From Sulfitobacter brevis (GTDB lineage Bacteria; Pseudomonadota; Alphaproteobacteria; Rhodobacterales; Rhodobacteraceae), in the NCBI RefSeq assembly GCF_900112755.1, contig NZ_FOMW01000008.1, positions 164,985 through 228,984 of the forward strand: a stretch of DNA of 64,000 nt, in the 5' to 3' direction. A program made the position numbers and the translations under genes. Each line of letters begins with the position of its first letter. The first letter of the stretch is position 1. The notes below the pieces were generated by a model. The model was given only the letters and a program-made list of their open reading frames with translations. It had not been told where the DNA came from and did no database searches. Positions 45,294-54,542 of the stretch are shown piece by piece.

Positions 45294-46967
45294 ATGGTAT
45301 GTCTGGTCGAAAGAGGATCAATCTTGTCTGTTAAACCAGCATCCCTGAGTGTCCGCCCCGTCGGTCGACGCCGCATCTCGGACGAAATCGCCGGACAATT
45401 GTCCGAGATGATTATTGGTGGGCAGCTTAAGGTTGGGACAAAGCTGCCCACCGAAGCAGAGTTTGTTAAGAAGTTCGATGCCGGGCGTAGTGCGGTACGT
45501 GAGGCGATCGCGCAGTTGCGCGAAGCGGGTCTGGTCGAAAGTCGGCATGGTGTAGGGGCATTCGTCTGCTCCCCAGTGGCCGCAGCAGGGTTCAAGATTG
45601 ATCCGCAGACATTGTCTTCGCTTGAGCACCTGCGGCAGGTGTTAGAGCTGCGGATGGAGATCGAGGTGGGCGGTGCGTCCATGGCGGCGCGGCGGCGCAC
45701 GCTGGATCAGCTGACAAGCATCAAAGAAGCGCTTGGTGCCGTGAAGGGGGCTTTGGAGGGCGGCGATCCAGCAATGAAGGAGCAGCGGGCCTTCCATCAA
45801 CATGTAGCGACCGCCACCAACAACCCGTATTTCCGAGACCTTATGCGGTTCCTATACGAGAGGATCGACGCGGGCATCGCGGAAGATCTGGCAAGTTCGG
45901 TGCTGCGCGGCGATGGCCCGCAAGGCATCAAGAACGAGTTGCACACAATATACGAAGCGATCCGCATCGGGGATCCGGATATGGCACGCCGCGCGGCGTG
46001 GAACCACTTGCTGCGCACCGCCGACAGGCTTGGTTTGCGCGGCCTTCAAGGCTGGGAGGAAAGTCGGATGACATCATTGGGCGAAGTGAAGATACCCGTC
46101 TGCACCGCTGCGGACCTCAATCCACAAGCGCCGCGGTTTACTCCGCCTCCCGGGGCCACGGATTGCCACGCGCATATCTTTGGCCCGGACGCGCAATATC
46201 CCTATACGCCGCACCGCACCTACACCCCCCCCGAGGCCAGCGAAGCACAATATCTGCACATGTTGAGCAGTCTCAGCCTGTCGCGGGGCGTCATCGTTCA
46301 GCCTTCTGTCTACGGGCGCGACAACAGCTGCACGTTGGACGTTGTGCGCCGCCACCCCGAGACGTTGCGCGCAGTGGTCGTCGTGGACGAGGATATCTCG
46401 GATAAAGAGTTGGAGCAGATGCACGCGGATGGCGCGCGTGGGGTCCGGCTCAACCTGCTGTTTCGCTCCGGGGTCGAGGTGTCGGATGTCCGCCGGATCG
46501 CCGACAAGATCGCAGCGCTGGGGTGGCATCTGCAGATGTTGATCGACGTTTCCGAATTCGCCGACATCCGCGATACCTTGGGCCCGTTGCCCGTCGAAAC
46601 AGTGTTCGACCACTTGGGCCACATGCCTACATCGGCCGGCACCAACCACCCCGGGTTTCAAGAGATGCTGTCGCTGGTCGCGGATGGCAAATCGTGGGTC
46701 AAGCTTTCGGGCAGCTACCGGATCACCGGGCAGAACGAGACGCCTTATACTGACATCGCTCCATTTGCGCGCGAGATTATCCGTGCGAACCCCGAAAGGG
46801 TGCTTTGGGCCACAGACTGGCCGCATCCCTACATCAACGTCGACATGCCGAACGACGGTGCCTTGCTCAACATGTTTGATGACTGGGCACCCGACGCGGC
46901 CACGCGGGACCGCATTCTCGCGGAGAACCCCGCGCGGCTCTACGGATTCGACACACCACGAAGCTGA
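45294..46967 (+). CDS. Fused FadR-type regulator and LigI-like amidohydrolase
   Basis: 557 residues in one open frame. Residues about 20-90 are a GntR winged helix (GRRRISDEIAGQLSEMIIGG, GRSAVREAIAQLREAGLVE). Residues about 100-245 are an FCD effector domain (AFHQHVATATNNPYF). From about 285 on it is an amidohydrolase-2 TIM barrel like 2-pyrone-4,6-dicarboxylate lactonase: DCHAHIFGPDAQYPYTPHR, VVVDED, DHLGHMP and ATDWPHPYINVDMPNDG. An ATG at 46068 with a GGGAGGA site begins the enzyme part in frame. The start could be ATG 45294 or TTG 45324 (AGAGGA site). It heads the TRAP and dehydrogenase genes; a lactone or related hydrolytic step is likely. Confidence 0.88.
   Translation: MVCLVERGSILSVKPASLSVRPVGRRRISDEIAGQLSEMIIGGQLKVGTKLPTEAEFVKKFDAGRSAVREAIAQLREAGLVESRHGVGAFVCSPVAAAGFKIDPQTLSSLEHLRQVLELRMEIEVGGASMAARRRTLDQLTSIKEALGAVKGALEGGDPAMKEQRAFHQHVATATNNPYFRDLMRFLYERIDAGIAEDLASSVLRGDGPQGIKNELHTIYEAIRIGDPDMARRAAWNHLLRTADRLGLRGLQGWEESRMTSLGEVKIPVCTAADLNPQAPRFTPPPGATDCHAHIFGPDAQYPYTPHRTYTPPEASEAQYLHMLSSLSLSRGVIVQPSVYGRDNSCTLDVVRRHPETLRAVVVVDEDISDKELEQMHADGARGVRLNLLFRSGVEVSDVRRIADKIAALGWHLQMLIDVSEFADIRDTLGPLPVETVFDHLGHMPTSAGTNHPGFQEMLSLVADGKSWVKLSGSYRITGQNETPYTDIAPFAREIIRANPERVLWATDWPHPYINVDMPNDGALLNMFDDWAPDAATRDRILAENPARLYGFDTPRS
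46054..46070 (+). promoter_or_regulatory. Internal ribosome site and ATG at the domain junction of the fusion
   Basis: GGGAGGA lies seven bases before an in-frame ATG at 46068, exactly at the linker between the regulator and hydrolase domains of the fused gene. It could make a free hydrolase of about 299 residues, or it is the relic of the start of a once separate gene. Confidence 0.6.
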
Positions 46968-46990
46968 ACATCATCACGGAGGATACTAAG

Positions 46991-47986
46991 ATGATTACAA
47001 TGAAAAAGACCGCAAAGGCGCTCATCGTCGCGGCCGCTTTTGGCACTGTCGGTCTGCCCGTCGTTGCTGCCGAAACGCTGCGTGTCGGTTGGACTACTTC
47101 GGACAGCGCGCAGGACCCCTATGCCATCATGGCACATAATTTGCAGGCTGAATTGGACCAGCGTTTGCCGGGCAAGTTTGACGTGCAGATGTTCCCGAAC
47201 AACCAACTGGGTGACGAGAAACAGATGCTTGAAGGCCTGCAATACGGCACACTTGATGTGGGCATCATCACCAATGCGTCCATTGCCAATCTCGATCCGG
47301 CGTTTCAGCTGAACGACATGCCGTTCCTTTTCGCCGATGAAGAGCAGGCGCATGGTGTGCTCGACGGGGAAGTTGGCCAAGAAATTCTAGGCAAATTGTC
47401 CGGCAAAGGCATGATTGGCCTTGGCTTTGCCGAAGGTGGTTTCCGCCACATGATCAACAATACCCGCCCGGTTGTCGCGCCAGACGATGTGAAAGGCGTG
47501 AAGTTCCGCACGATGCAGAACCCCGTGTTTATCGGTATGTTTTCTTCGTTGGGCGGCAACCCCACTCCGATGGCATGGTCGGAAACCTTTACGGCGGCCC
47601 AGCAAGGTACCATCGACGGGCTGGAAATCCCGTTGGCTGTGATCGTAGCGAACAACTATCCTGAAGTGACCAAATATCTGTCCCTGACTAAGCACACCTA
47701 TTCCGCGCTTGGGATCATCGCGTCAGAACGCACATTTGCCAAACTGTCGGATGAAGAGAAAGCCGCCTTCAAAGAGTCTGCAACGGCTGCGATCTCTAAG
47801 CAGCGCACTCAGGTGGCTGAAGCTTCTGCTCAACTCGTGCAGCAATTAGAAGACGCCGGCATGACGGTCAACGAAATCGAGAACCCCGCTGCGTTCCGCG
47901 AACAGGTTCTGCCGGTTTACGAAGAGTTTAGAGGCGCGATCGGCGAAGAGCTGTTCAACAAGGCACTCGCCGAAGTTAAGGGCTAA
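46991..47986 (+). CDS. dctP: TRAP transporter solute-binding protein (DctP family)
   Basis: 331 residues with a signal peptide ending GLPVVAAE and the DctP fold. The conserved region AEGGFRHMINNTRPV and the VKFRTMQNPVF arginine segment that binds a substrate carboxylate are present. A GGAGG site lies before the ATG at 46991 (an ATG three codons later is also possible). It begins 24 bp after the fused regulator-hydrolase and precedes its membrane partners. The ligand is most likely an organic acid. A long hairpin follows the stop. Confidence 0.93.
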   Translation: MITMKKTAKALIVAAAFGTVGLPVVAAETLRVGWTTSDSAQDPYAIMAHNLQAELDQRLPGKFDVQMFPNNQLGDEKQMLEGLQYGTLDVGIITNASIANLDPAFQLNDMPFLFADEEQAHGVLDGEVGQEILGKLSGKGMIGLGFAEGGFRHMINNTRPVVAPDDVKGVKFRTMQNPVFIGMFSSLGGNPTPMAWSETFTAAQQGTIDGLEIPLAVIVANNYPEVTKYLSLTKHTYSALGIIASERTFAKLSDEEKAAFKESATAAISKQRTQVAEASAQLVQQLEDAGMTVNEIENPAAFREQVLPVYEEFRGAIGEELFNKALAEVKG

Positions 47987-47992
47987 ACCTTT

Positions 47993-48027
47993 GTGCCGCC
48001 GCCCCATACGTAAGGGGGCGGCGGCAC
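47993..48027 (+). other. Hairpin between dctP and dctQ (first TRAP set)
   Basis: GTGCCGCCGCCCC at 47993-48005 pairs perfectly with GGGGCGGCGGCAC at 48015-48027. No T-run follows. It probably protects the abundant dctP mRNA from 3' decay or slows transcription into dctQM. Confidence 0.7.
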
Positions 48028-48063
48028 ATTACTCATACGGTAAATGCGCTTCGGGGACCTGGC

Positions 48064-48564
48064 ATGATTAATCTGCTCGACAGGCTGTCCAACTGGACAG
48101 CACGCGCCACCGACGCGGTGGTCATCTTGATGACGGTGGTGATGATGTCCGCCCTAATCTTGCAAGTATTTTCCCGCTATGTGTTGAGCGCCTCCCTTAT
48201 CTGGTCCGAGGAACTGGCGCTGATCCTTTTTACCTGGACAACGCTGCTGGCCGCCACCAGCGTACTGCGCGATATGGCGCATGTGCGGCTTGATGTTGTG
48301 ATCTCCTACTTGCCGCTGGGGCTGCAGAAATTCTGGAACAGAGTGATCACTATAGTCATTTTCTTGTTCTGCATCGCGCTCGCGGTTTCGGGCTACGACT
48401 ACACTGTCAGCACGATGGGGCAGGTATCGGCGGCAATGCGTCTGCCGATCGAAGTGCTCCATCTCGCCGCCCCCGTCTGCGGCGGGCTCGGAGCGCTGCA
48501 CGCATTCGCCCGCATCTTCAAGCCGGTTGTAGTAACTGGTAAGCCCAAGGAGTTTATCGGATGA
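48064..48564 (+). CDS. dctQ: TRAP transporter small membrane subunit (DctQ family)
   Basis: 166 residues with four membrane helices. The family segment SASLIWSEELALILFTWTTL followed by AHVRLDVV is clear. It bridges the binding protein and the large DctM channel of this sodium-coupled uptake system. The ATGA overlap with dctM shows translational coupling. Confidence 0.92.
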   Translation: MINLLDRLSNWTARATDAVVILMTVVMMSALILQVFSRYVLSASLIWSEELALILFTWTTLLAATSVLRDMAHVRLDVVISYLPLGLQKFWNRVITIVIFLFCIALAVSGYDYTVSTMGQVSAAMRLPIEVLHLAAPVCGGLGALHAFARIFKPVVVTGKPKEFIG

Positions 48565-49844
48565 GCACAGTTGCCATTGCAATTCTCGCGACTTTTCTCA
48601 TTTCCATGTTTGGCGGCGTTCCCATTGCTTTTGCTCTCGGCCTGGCATCTGTGCTGGGGCTTTACATGGCGGATTTTCCGCTGGTTATCCTCGCACAGCG
48701 ACTGATTGCGGGCACGCAAAGCTTCTCGATTCTTGCGATTCCGGGATTCATCCTTGCCGGGGATCTAATGATGCACGGCGGGCTGTCGCGGCGCTTGGTC
48801 AAGTTCTGTCAGGCGCTGGTTCAGCATGTCACAGGCGGTCTTGGCATGGTTACCGTCCTTTCGGCCACATTCTTTGCCGCGATTTCCGGTTCGGCACCGG
48901 CCACGACGGCAACCATCGGGGGCATCATGATCCCCGAGATGGAGAAGCGCGGCTGGAAGCGCGACTTTTCCGCAGCGCTGTCGGCGGCATCCGGCCCGAT
49001 TGGGCAGATGATCCCGCCCTCCATCCCCATGATCATTTGGGGTGTGGTTGCCGAGGATTCAATTAACCAATTGTTTCTCGCTGGAATCATTCCTGGGCTG
49101 CTGATCGCCTTGGGGCTGATGCTGGTGTGCTGGATTGTTGCGCGGCGCAGCCCCCATATCCCGCGCGAGTCGCGCGCGACCCGCAAGGAGTTGCTCGACA
49201 GCCTTTGGGCGGGAAAGTGGTCCTTGTTAGCACCGGTGTTGATCCTCGGCGGCATCTATGGCTCGGTCTTTACCCCGACCGAAGCCTCGGCAATTGCCGT
49301 TTTCTATGCGCTGATCGTAGGGCTTTTCATTCACCGCGAGATGAAGCTAGCGGCATTGCCTTCGATTGTCATGGCGGCGATGCGAACCTCGGCAATTGTC
49401 TGTTTCATCATCGGCATTGCTTCGGCCTTTGGCTGGCTTGTAGCGATCGAACAACTGCCTTCGGCCATCGCGAGCGGCATAATGTCGGTTTCCACCAATC
49501 CGATTGTCATCCTGTTAATTCTGAATCTGTTTTTGCTCTTCATCGGCGCGATCATGGACAACATCGCGGCGATGATCATCCTTGGCACAACGCTATCCTC
49601 GATCGGAGCGCAACTTGGGCTCGATCCGATCCATCTGGGCGCAATGGTTGTGATCAATCTGGCCATCGGCATGGCGACGCCGCCCTTTGGCTATTCCCTG
49701 TTTGTAGCCTCGGCGATCAGCGGCCAGTCGATTGAACGGCTGAGCGTCGCTCTCTGGCCGATGCTGCTGGTGTCCTTCGTGGTGTTGATGCTGGTGACCT
49801 ATGTGCCGGCGATAACGCTTTTCCTGCCGTCGTTTATACGCTGA
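48561..49844 (+). CDS. dctM: TRAP transporter large membrane subunit (DctM family)
   Basis: 427 residues with about twelve membrane helices. Family motifs include SGSAPATTATIGGIMIPEM, the GPIGQMIPPSIPMI loop and GMATPPFGYSLFVA. It is the substrate channel of the elevator-type TRAP system. It ends seven bases before the FAD/FeS dehydrogenase, which therefore belongs to the same operon. Confidence 0.94.
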   Translation: MSTVAIAILATFLISMFGGVPIAFALGLASVLGLYMADFPLVILAQRLIAGTQSFSILAIPGFILAGDLMMHGGLSRRLVKFCQALVQHVTGGLGMVTVLSATFFAAISGSAPATTATIGGIMIPEMEKRGWKRDFSAALSAASGPIGQMIPPSIPMIIWGVVAEDSINQLFLAGIIPGLLIALGLMLVCWIVARRSPHIPRESRATRKELLDSLWAGKWSLLAPVLILGGIYGSVFTPTEASAIAVFYALIVGLFIHREMKLAALPSIVMAAMRTSAIVCFIIGIASAFGWLVAIEQLPSAIASGIMSVSTNPIVILLILNLFLLFIGAIMDNIAAMIILGTTLSSIGAQLGLDPIHLGAMVVINLAIGMATPPFGYSLFVASAISGQSIERLSVALWPMLLVSFVVLMLVTYVPAITLFLPSFIR

Positions 49845-49851
49845 TTGAGGC

Positions 49852-52731
49852 ATGAAGGCGGATCGCACAAAGGTGCCGGAAGGGCCTGTCGCTGACTTGA
49901 CACGGAAGCTTGTGGTTGACGGTTTTTCCGGCCAGATTAGGACCTCGCGCGCAGTTCGGATTGTGACTGCTACGGACAATTCTATCTATTATCGCGAACC
50001 TGCCTGCGTGGTGGAGCCGAAGAGCACAGATGACATCCGCGCCGCAGTGCGCGGAGCCGCAGCGGTAGGCTTGTCGCTTACCCCACGCGGCGGGGGGACC
50101 GGCACGAATGGCCAATCGCTTGCCCAGGGCGTGGTGCTTGATACTTCCCGGTTCATGAACCGCATCCTGAGCTTTGACGCGAAGGCAGGCGTTGTGCGGG
50201 TGCAGCCGGGGGTCGTGCTGGACCAGCTGAATGACTATCTAAAGCCGCTTGGTTTCTTCTTCCCGCCCACTGTTTCGACCAGCTCCCGCGCCACGCTTGG
50301 GGGCATGGTTGCCACCGACGCCTCGGGCAAGGGATCGCGCCACTTTGGGCGGACGTCGGATTATCTCATGTCAGCCGAATTGGTTTTGGCCGATGGCACA
50401 ACAGCCGAAATTTGCGATGTACTTGCAAGCGATGTTTTACCCGCTGGAATTATCAAAGAGGTGGCAACACTGCTGCGGGACGAACTGCCGCAGCAGGCTG
50501 AAGAGATCGCCCGGATCTCTCCGATGATGAACCGTGGTTTGACCGGCTATAATCTAAACGAGCTGCGCAAGCCGGACGGTACGCTACGGCTAACCAAGTT
50601 GCTGGCCGGATCCGAAGGCACATTGGCCGTAACGGCGGAAATGACGCTGAAGGTCATACCGCTGCCGAAATGCTTCGGCATGGCGATCATCGGCTATGCC
50701 GACAGCCTCACTGCGCTTGGCGCCGTCTCCGAGCTGTTGCCTGCCGACCCGCAGGCGATCGAGTTTCTGGACGACGTGACCGTCGATCTGGGCAAAACCA
50801 CACCCTATTGGCCGCTATTGGAGCCGGTTCTGGGGGCCGCGATGGCCCGCTGTGGCGGCTTTCTGTTCGCCGAGGTCACTGGCCAGAACTATGAGGAAAT
50901 CGACCGTCAGCTTGCCGCGTTGAAACGCGCAGCTGGGCACAGCAGAGCGCTGGGAGTCGTAGGCACACGCGACCCCGAGGTCGTGGCTGCACTAAACGGG
51001 CTTCGCAAAGATGCGGTTGGGTTGATGGGTAAGGGGAGGGGCCGCTTCAAGGGGACGGCTTTCGTCGAAGATGCCGCTGTGCCGCCGCAAAATCTGGTCA
51101 CGTTCGTTGCGGGTTTTCGTGACATTTTGGACAGTCATGGGTTGGACTACGGCATGTACGGCCACGCCGATGTCGGTTGCGTGCATGTGCGCCCGCTGAT
51201 GGATATGCGCCTGCCCACTCACCGCGAAAAGATTCGCCCGATATCGGATGCGGTGGCCCGATTGGCCCAAGAGCAAGGGGGGCTAATCTGGGGCGAGCAT
51301 GGCAAAGGCGTGCGTGGTGAGTATGTGGCGCAGTACTTCGGGCCGGTCTTGTTCAACCTCCTACGACGGATCAAGGCGGCGTTTGATCCCTCCAATCTGT
51401 TCAACCCTGGCAAATTGGTCACGGCCGAAGGCACCTCATTCCCGGTCGACCGGATCGACAGCGTCGGGTTTCGTGGCGCGCGGGATGAGATCATCGCGGC
51501 GCATGTCGACTATGAGAAGGCGACCGATTGCAACGGCAATGGCAGCTGTTTCCATTGGGACACGTCGCAAGAAATGTGTCCGTCTTACAAAGTGACACGC
51601 GACCGTGTGCAATCGCCTAAAGGGCGGGCCGCGTTATTGCGCGACTGGCTGCATGCGCGCGAAACAGACGGAGATGTACAGACGATAGAACACGCGCTGC
51701 ACCAATCGCTGGCCACCTGCCTGTCCTGCAAGGCCTGCACCTCGCAATGCCCGGTTCAGGTCGATATCCCGACGATGAAGGCGCGGTTTCTCGCTGAAAC
51801 GTCCGGTGCGCGACGCAGTCTTCGGGATCGACTGATCCGGCGTATGGAGCCCCTCACAATCTTGGGCGCTCGGATTCCAGCTCTGGCTAATGCAATTCTC
51901 TCCCTTGGTCGGGACGGGGCTGCGCGCCTGTTGAAACTGGTCGACTTGCCGGAGTTTGATCGTGTGGGCTTTGACCGCCGCCTGAGCACAGCCGAATCCA
52001 CCCGTCTAGTTCCTGGCCAGACCCTGCCTGCCAACGTAGCAAAAGACCGCGCCGTAATTCTGCTCTGCGACAGTTTTCTTGGCCCCTTCGACGCGAAGGT
52101 ACTGGAAGCCACGGCGCGGGTGATGAAGCGCATGGGCTACAGGGTCTTTCACACACCAATCCTTCGTAACGGCAAGGCGGCACAGGTGCGTGGCTATTTG
52201 GGAGATTTTGAGAGGATACAAGCCCGCATGCTGTCCGATCTGGAAAAGCTGGCATCGACCGGTCTGCCGTTGGTCAGCGTGGAGCCGGCGGTTACGATGC
52301 TGTTCCGGCAAGATTGCACTACGCTGCCGAATGGCCTGCTACCCTTGCCGCTGGACAGATTCATTGCGGCTCGCGCACAGAATCTGCCTGCGGCCCAGGG
52401 GCAGGAGTTCCGGATGATCGGTCATTGCACTGAAACCTCGGCAGACCCCGGCAACCTGACCCGTTGGCAAGCGATATTCACTGCGGCAGGTTTGATCTTG
52501 CAGACCGAACGGGCCGGCTGTTGCGGCATGGCGGGGCTATTCGGGCACGAAGTGGAGCACCGCGAGATGTCGCGTGATATTTTTCAGCTGAACTGGGCCG
52601 ATCGGGTCGCCGAAGGGCGGGGGCGGCTGTTGGCGACGGGCTTTTCGTGTCGGTCTCAAGCAAAGCGCTTTGCGAACGCGGAGCTTCGGCACCCTATCCA
52701 GGCTTTGGAAGATGTCTATGCGCGAGACTAG
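49852..52731 (+). CDS. FAD and iron-sulfur D-2-hydroxyacid dehydrogenase (YdiJ/D2HGDH type)
   Basis: 959-residue fused enzyme. The N-terminal FAD-binding-4 domain has TPRGGGTGTNGQSL near residue 80 and a matching FAD-oxidase C domain. A two-cluster ferredoxin part follows near residues 560-640 (CNGNGSCFHWD, CLSCKACTSQCPVQVDIP). The C-terminal half carries the CCG-type hydrophobic FeS domain (HCTET, CCGMAGLFGHEVEH). Such proteins oxidise D-2-hydroxyglutarate, D-lactate or related acids and pass electrons to the quinone pool. Behind a lactonase-like enzyme and a TRAP importer it fits oxidation of the hydroxyacid released by lactone opening. The substrate is inferred only. Confidence 0.91.
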   Translation: MKADRTKVPEGPVADLTRKLVVDGFSGQIRTSRAVRIVTATDNSIYYREPACVVEPKSTDDIRAAVRGAAAVGLSLTPRGGGTGTNGQSLAQGVVLDTSRFMNRILSFDAKAGVVRVQPGVVLDQLNDYLKPLGFFFPPTVSTSSRATLGGMVATDASGKGSRHFGRTSDYLMSAELVLADGTTAEICDVLASDVLPAGIIKEVATLLRDELPQQAEEIARISPMMNRGLTGYNLNELRKPDGTLRLTKLLAGSEGTLAVTAEMTLKVIPLPKCFGMAIIGYADSLTALGAVSELLPADPQAIEFLDDVTVDLGKTTPYWPLLEPVLGAAMARCGGFLFAEVTGQNYEEIDRQLAALKRAAGHSRALGVVGTRDPEVVAALNGLRKDAVGLMGKGRGRFKGTAFVEDAAVPPQNLVTFVAGFRDILDSHGLDYGMYGHADVGCVHVRPLMDMRLPTHREKIRPISDAVARLAQEQGGLIWGEHGKGVRGEYVAQYFGPVLFNLLRRIKAAFDPSNLFNPGKLVTAEGTSFPVDRIDSVGFRGARDEIIAAHVDYEKATDCNGNGSCFHWDTSQEMCPSYKVTRDRVQSPKGRAALLRDWLHARETDGDVQTIEHALHQSLATCLSCKACTSQCPVQVDIPTMKARFLAETSGARRSLRDRLIRRMEPLTILGARIPALANAILSLGRDGAARLLKLVDLPEFDRVGFDRRLSTAESTRLVPGQTLPANVAKDRAVILLCDSFLGPFDAKVLEATARVMKRMGYRVFHTPILRNGKAAQVRGYLGDFERIQARMLSDLEKLASTGLPLVSVEPAVTMLFRQDCTTLPNGLLPLPLDRFIAARAQNLPAAQGQEFRMIGHCTETSADPGNLTRWQAIFTAAGLILQTERAGCCGMAGLFGHEVEHREMSRDIFQLNWADRVAEGRGRLLATGFSCRSQAKRFANAELRHPIQALEDVYARD

Positions 52732-53085
52732 GCGGGCAGTGATACACGTCGCGTTCCAACACTAAGCTTATTCTGTGTAGCAGTATTGGTCCGTACCCGC
52801 GCGCTGGTCGCATTTCAATCTGCGTTGATGTGTGCGGAGGCGTTGAAGTTGGGCGAGTTTGCTAGGCTGCCCGATAAACGCGAAGTCCAAAGCGAGAGCC
52901 CTATTCACATCATTCATGCCGTTTGCAGTGCGTATGTTAGAGCGAAAATCGAACACCGCAGAGATACGGTGTAGGTGCCGTTCGCCGCAAAGCTGATGCA
53001 CGCTTTTCATCCCCGCTTGAAGATGCTGAAGAAGCCCTAGAACAAGCTAGAGTTGCATTTTCTGAGCCCCGATGTCCAAAGTGGG
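52732..53085. other. Non-coding gap between convergent operons
   Basis: 354 bases between the FAD/FeS dehydrogenase and the leftward lyase gene. An 80-codon open frame on the minus strand (52768-53010) is not recognised, has no clear ribosome site and may be a scrap of a lost gene. No repeat or RNA is seen. Confidence 0.5.
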
Positions 53086-54015
53086 TCAGACCTTAGTAAA
53101 AAACGCGTCGAGTACTTCGGCAGATCTGTCACTCATCGCCTGTGTGTTTGGGTTGAGAAGATATCGATCCTGTTGGCGCTCAATCTGAGAAAACCCGATC
53201 ATTTCTTTGAATACACCCATTGACGTGACCGGCATCGGGAGGTCTTTTGTTTGGTGGGACCGCGCCAGAGCCGCTAGGTTTTGCTGCAAGGCGTGGGTCG
53301 CGCTCATCAGCCCAACGAGCGGAAAAACTGCAAGCCCAGCCACCTCTTCAATTTCTTCGGGTGACAAATCCGTTTCAAGCCAGCCGAGCACTTGGAGGGA
53401 AAGCGGCACACCACAGGCTTCCCGCAGACGACGCAAACCAGCAATGTCTGAAAAGCATTTCGAAATTGGCTGGATGAGGTCGGCACCTGCTGCAACATAG
53501 GCGCAAGCTCGCTCGATTGCCTCATCTTCTACCATCGAGTCGGTCCGTCCGATAATGAGTGTGTCGGCGTCGCGACGTGCCTCGACAGCGGCTCTAATTT
53601 TCCCTGCATTTTCCGTGATGGGCAATATATCAACTTTGTTAGCCACGGCTGGGCATCGCTTTGGGGCCTCTTGGTCTTCAAATATCATTGCAGCAACACC
53701 TGCCTTTTCAAAGGCACGCACAGTCCGCATGACGTTAATGGCGTTGCCGTAGCCTGTATCCGTATCCGCAACCAGCGGTACACCGATTGCATCCACCATC
53801 TTATCAACGACGCCCAGATTTTCTGTCATTGTGTAAAGCTCGACATCGGGGACGCCCAAGTGTGAGGCCGAGACTCCAAATCCCGTGCTCATCACCGCAT
53901 CGAACCCTGCGTTTTCAGACAGCTTTGCTGAAAGTGCATCGTAGGCGCCTGCTGCCCAGACGGTTTCTCCCTTACGGAGTCTTTGAGCGAACTCGGATTT
54001 TGTCAAAACAGTCAT
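53086..54015 (-). CDS. Isocitrate lyase/PEP mutase family lyase (dimethylmalate- or methylisocitrate-lyase type)
   Basis: 309-residue TIM-barrel lyase. Mg-binding and active-site segments are VPLVADTDTGYGN and MIFEDQEAPKRCP. The catalytic cysteine loop KKCGH of true isocitrate/methylisocitrate lyases reads PKRCP here, so the protein belongs to the broader PEPM/oxaloacetate-hydrolase/2,3-dimethylmalate-lyase group. It is the last gene of a leftward operon with an aconitase-type hydratase, overlapping the small subunit by ATGA. It is expected to split a 2-hydroxy or 2-alkyl malate into pyruvate plus a shorter acid. Confidence 0.87.
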   Translation of the reverse strand: MTVLTKSEFAQRLRKGETVWAAGAYDALSAKLSENAGFDAVMSTGFGVSASHLGVPDVELYTMTENLGVVDKMVDAIGVPLVADTDTGYGNAINVMRTVRAFEKAGVAAMIFEDQEAPKRCPAVANKVDILPITENAGKIRAAVEARRDADTLIIGRTDSMVEDEAIERACAYVAAGADLIQPISKCFSDIAGLRRLREACGVPLSLQVLGWLETDLSPEEIEEVAGLAVFPLVGLMSATHALQQNLAALARSHQTKDLPMPVTSMGVFKEMIGFSQIERQQDRYLLNPNTQAMSDRSAEVLDAFFTKV

Positions 54016-54530
54016 GCGGAGATCTCCTTCTCGCGAGCGTGTAAATATCCGATCAGGCCGCCTTCTGCCAACATAAGACGGTCCCCCTCGGCAAGTGTTT
54101 CGATTGGTAATACGATGCCGGTGGTCAGGTTGCGGAACTCGAGCGCGGTCCAGTCGACCTCAACCTCATCCCATCGGCTCACATGCTGCCGGACTCCGGG
54201 GCAGGCGGCTTGCGGGAAACCCATAGCGATTTCGCCTCGCCAATATCCGGGTGAAAAGCTTTCGGCGACGACGCCTGCAATTCCCAGATGCCGCATCGCG
54301 ATCATCGGGGGATAATGGGGGTGTCCGTAGCCAAAATTATCAGCCCCAATCAGAATGTCACCGGTCCGAACAGCCTTGGCAAACTCCGGGTCGTAGGCCG
54401 ACATAGCTACGGCCGCGAGCTCGGCAGGATCTTTAAGTTTGATGTTCTCGACGCCGACGATCTGATCAACGTCAAAGTCTACTTCGTCGAAAATGAACGC
54501 TACGCGTCCGCGAAGATTGTTTAATGGCAT
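54012..54530 (-). CDS. Aconitase-superfamily hydratase, small subunit (LeuD/DmdB-like)
   Basis: 172-residue swivel-domain subunit. The conserved region GADNFGYGHPHYPPMIAMRH matches the substrate-binding loop seen in 3-isopropylmalate and 2,3-dimethylmalate dehydratase small subunits, although it lacks the usual GSSREH text. It follows the large subunit by 12 bp and overlaps the lyase gene. Since biosynthetic leuCD are normally beside leuB, this copy with a lyase and importer is more likely catabolic. Confidence 0.87.
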   Translation of the reverse strand: MPLNNLRGRVAFIFDEVDFDVDQIVGVENIKLKDPAELAAVAMSAYDPEFAKAVRTGDILIGADNFGYGHPHYPPMIAMRHLGIAGVVAESFSPGYWRGEIAMGFPQAACPGVRQHVSRWDEVEVDWTALEFRNLTTGIVLPIETLAEGDRLMLAEGGLIGYLHAREKEISA

Positions 54531-54542
54531 TGCGCTATTCCT

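Noticed and set aside
52768..53010. 80-codon minus-strand frame between the dehydrogenase and lyase genes
   Set aside because: Not recognised, no ribosome site; may be a gene scrap but cannot be supported as a gene.
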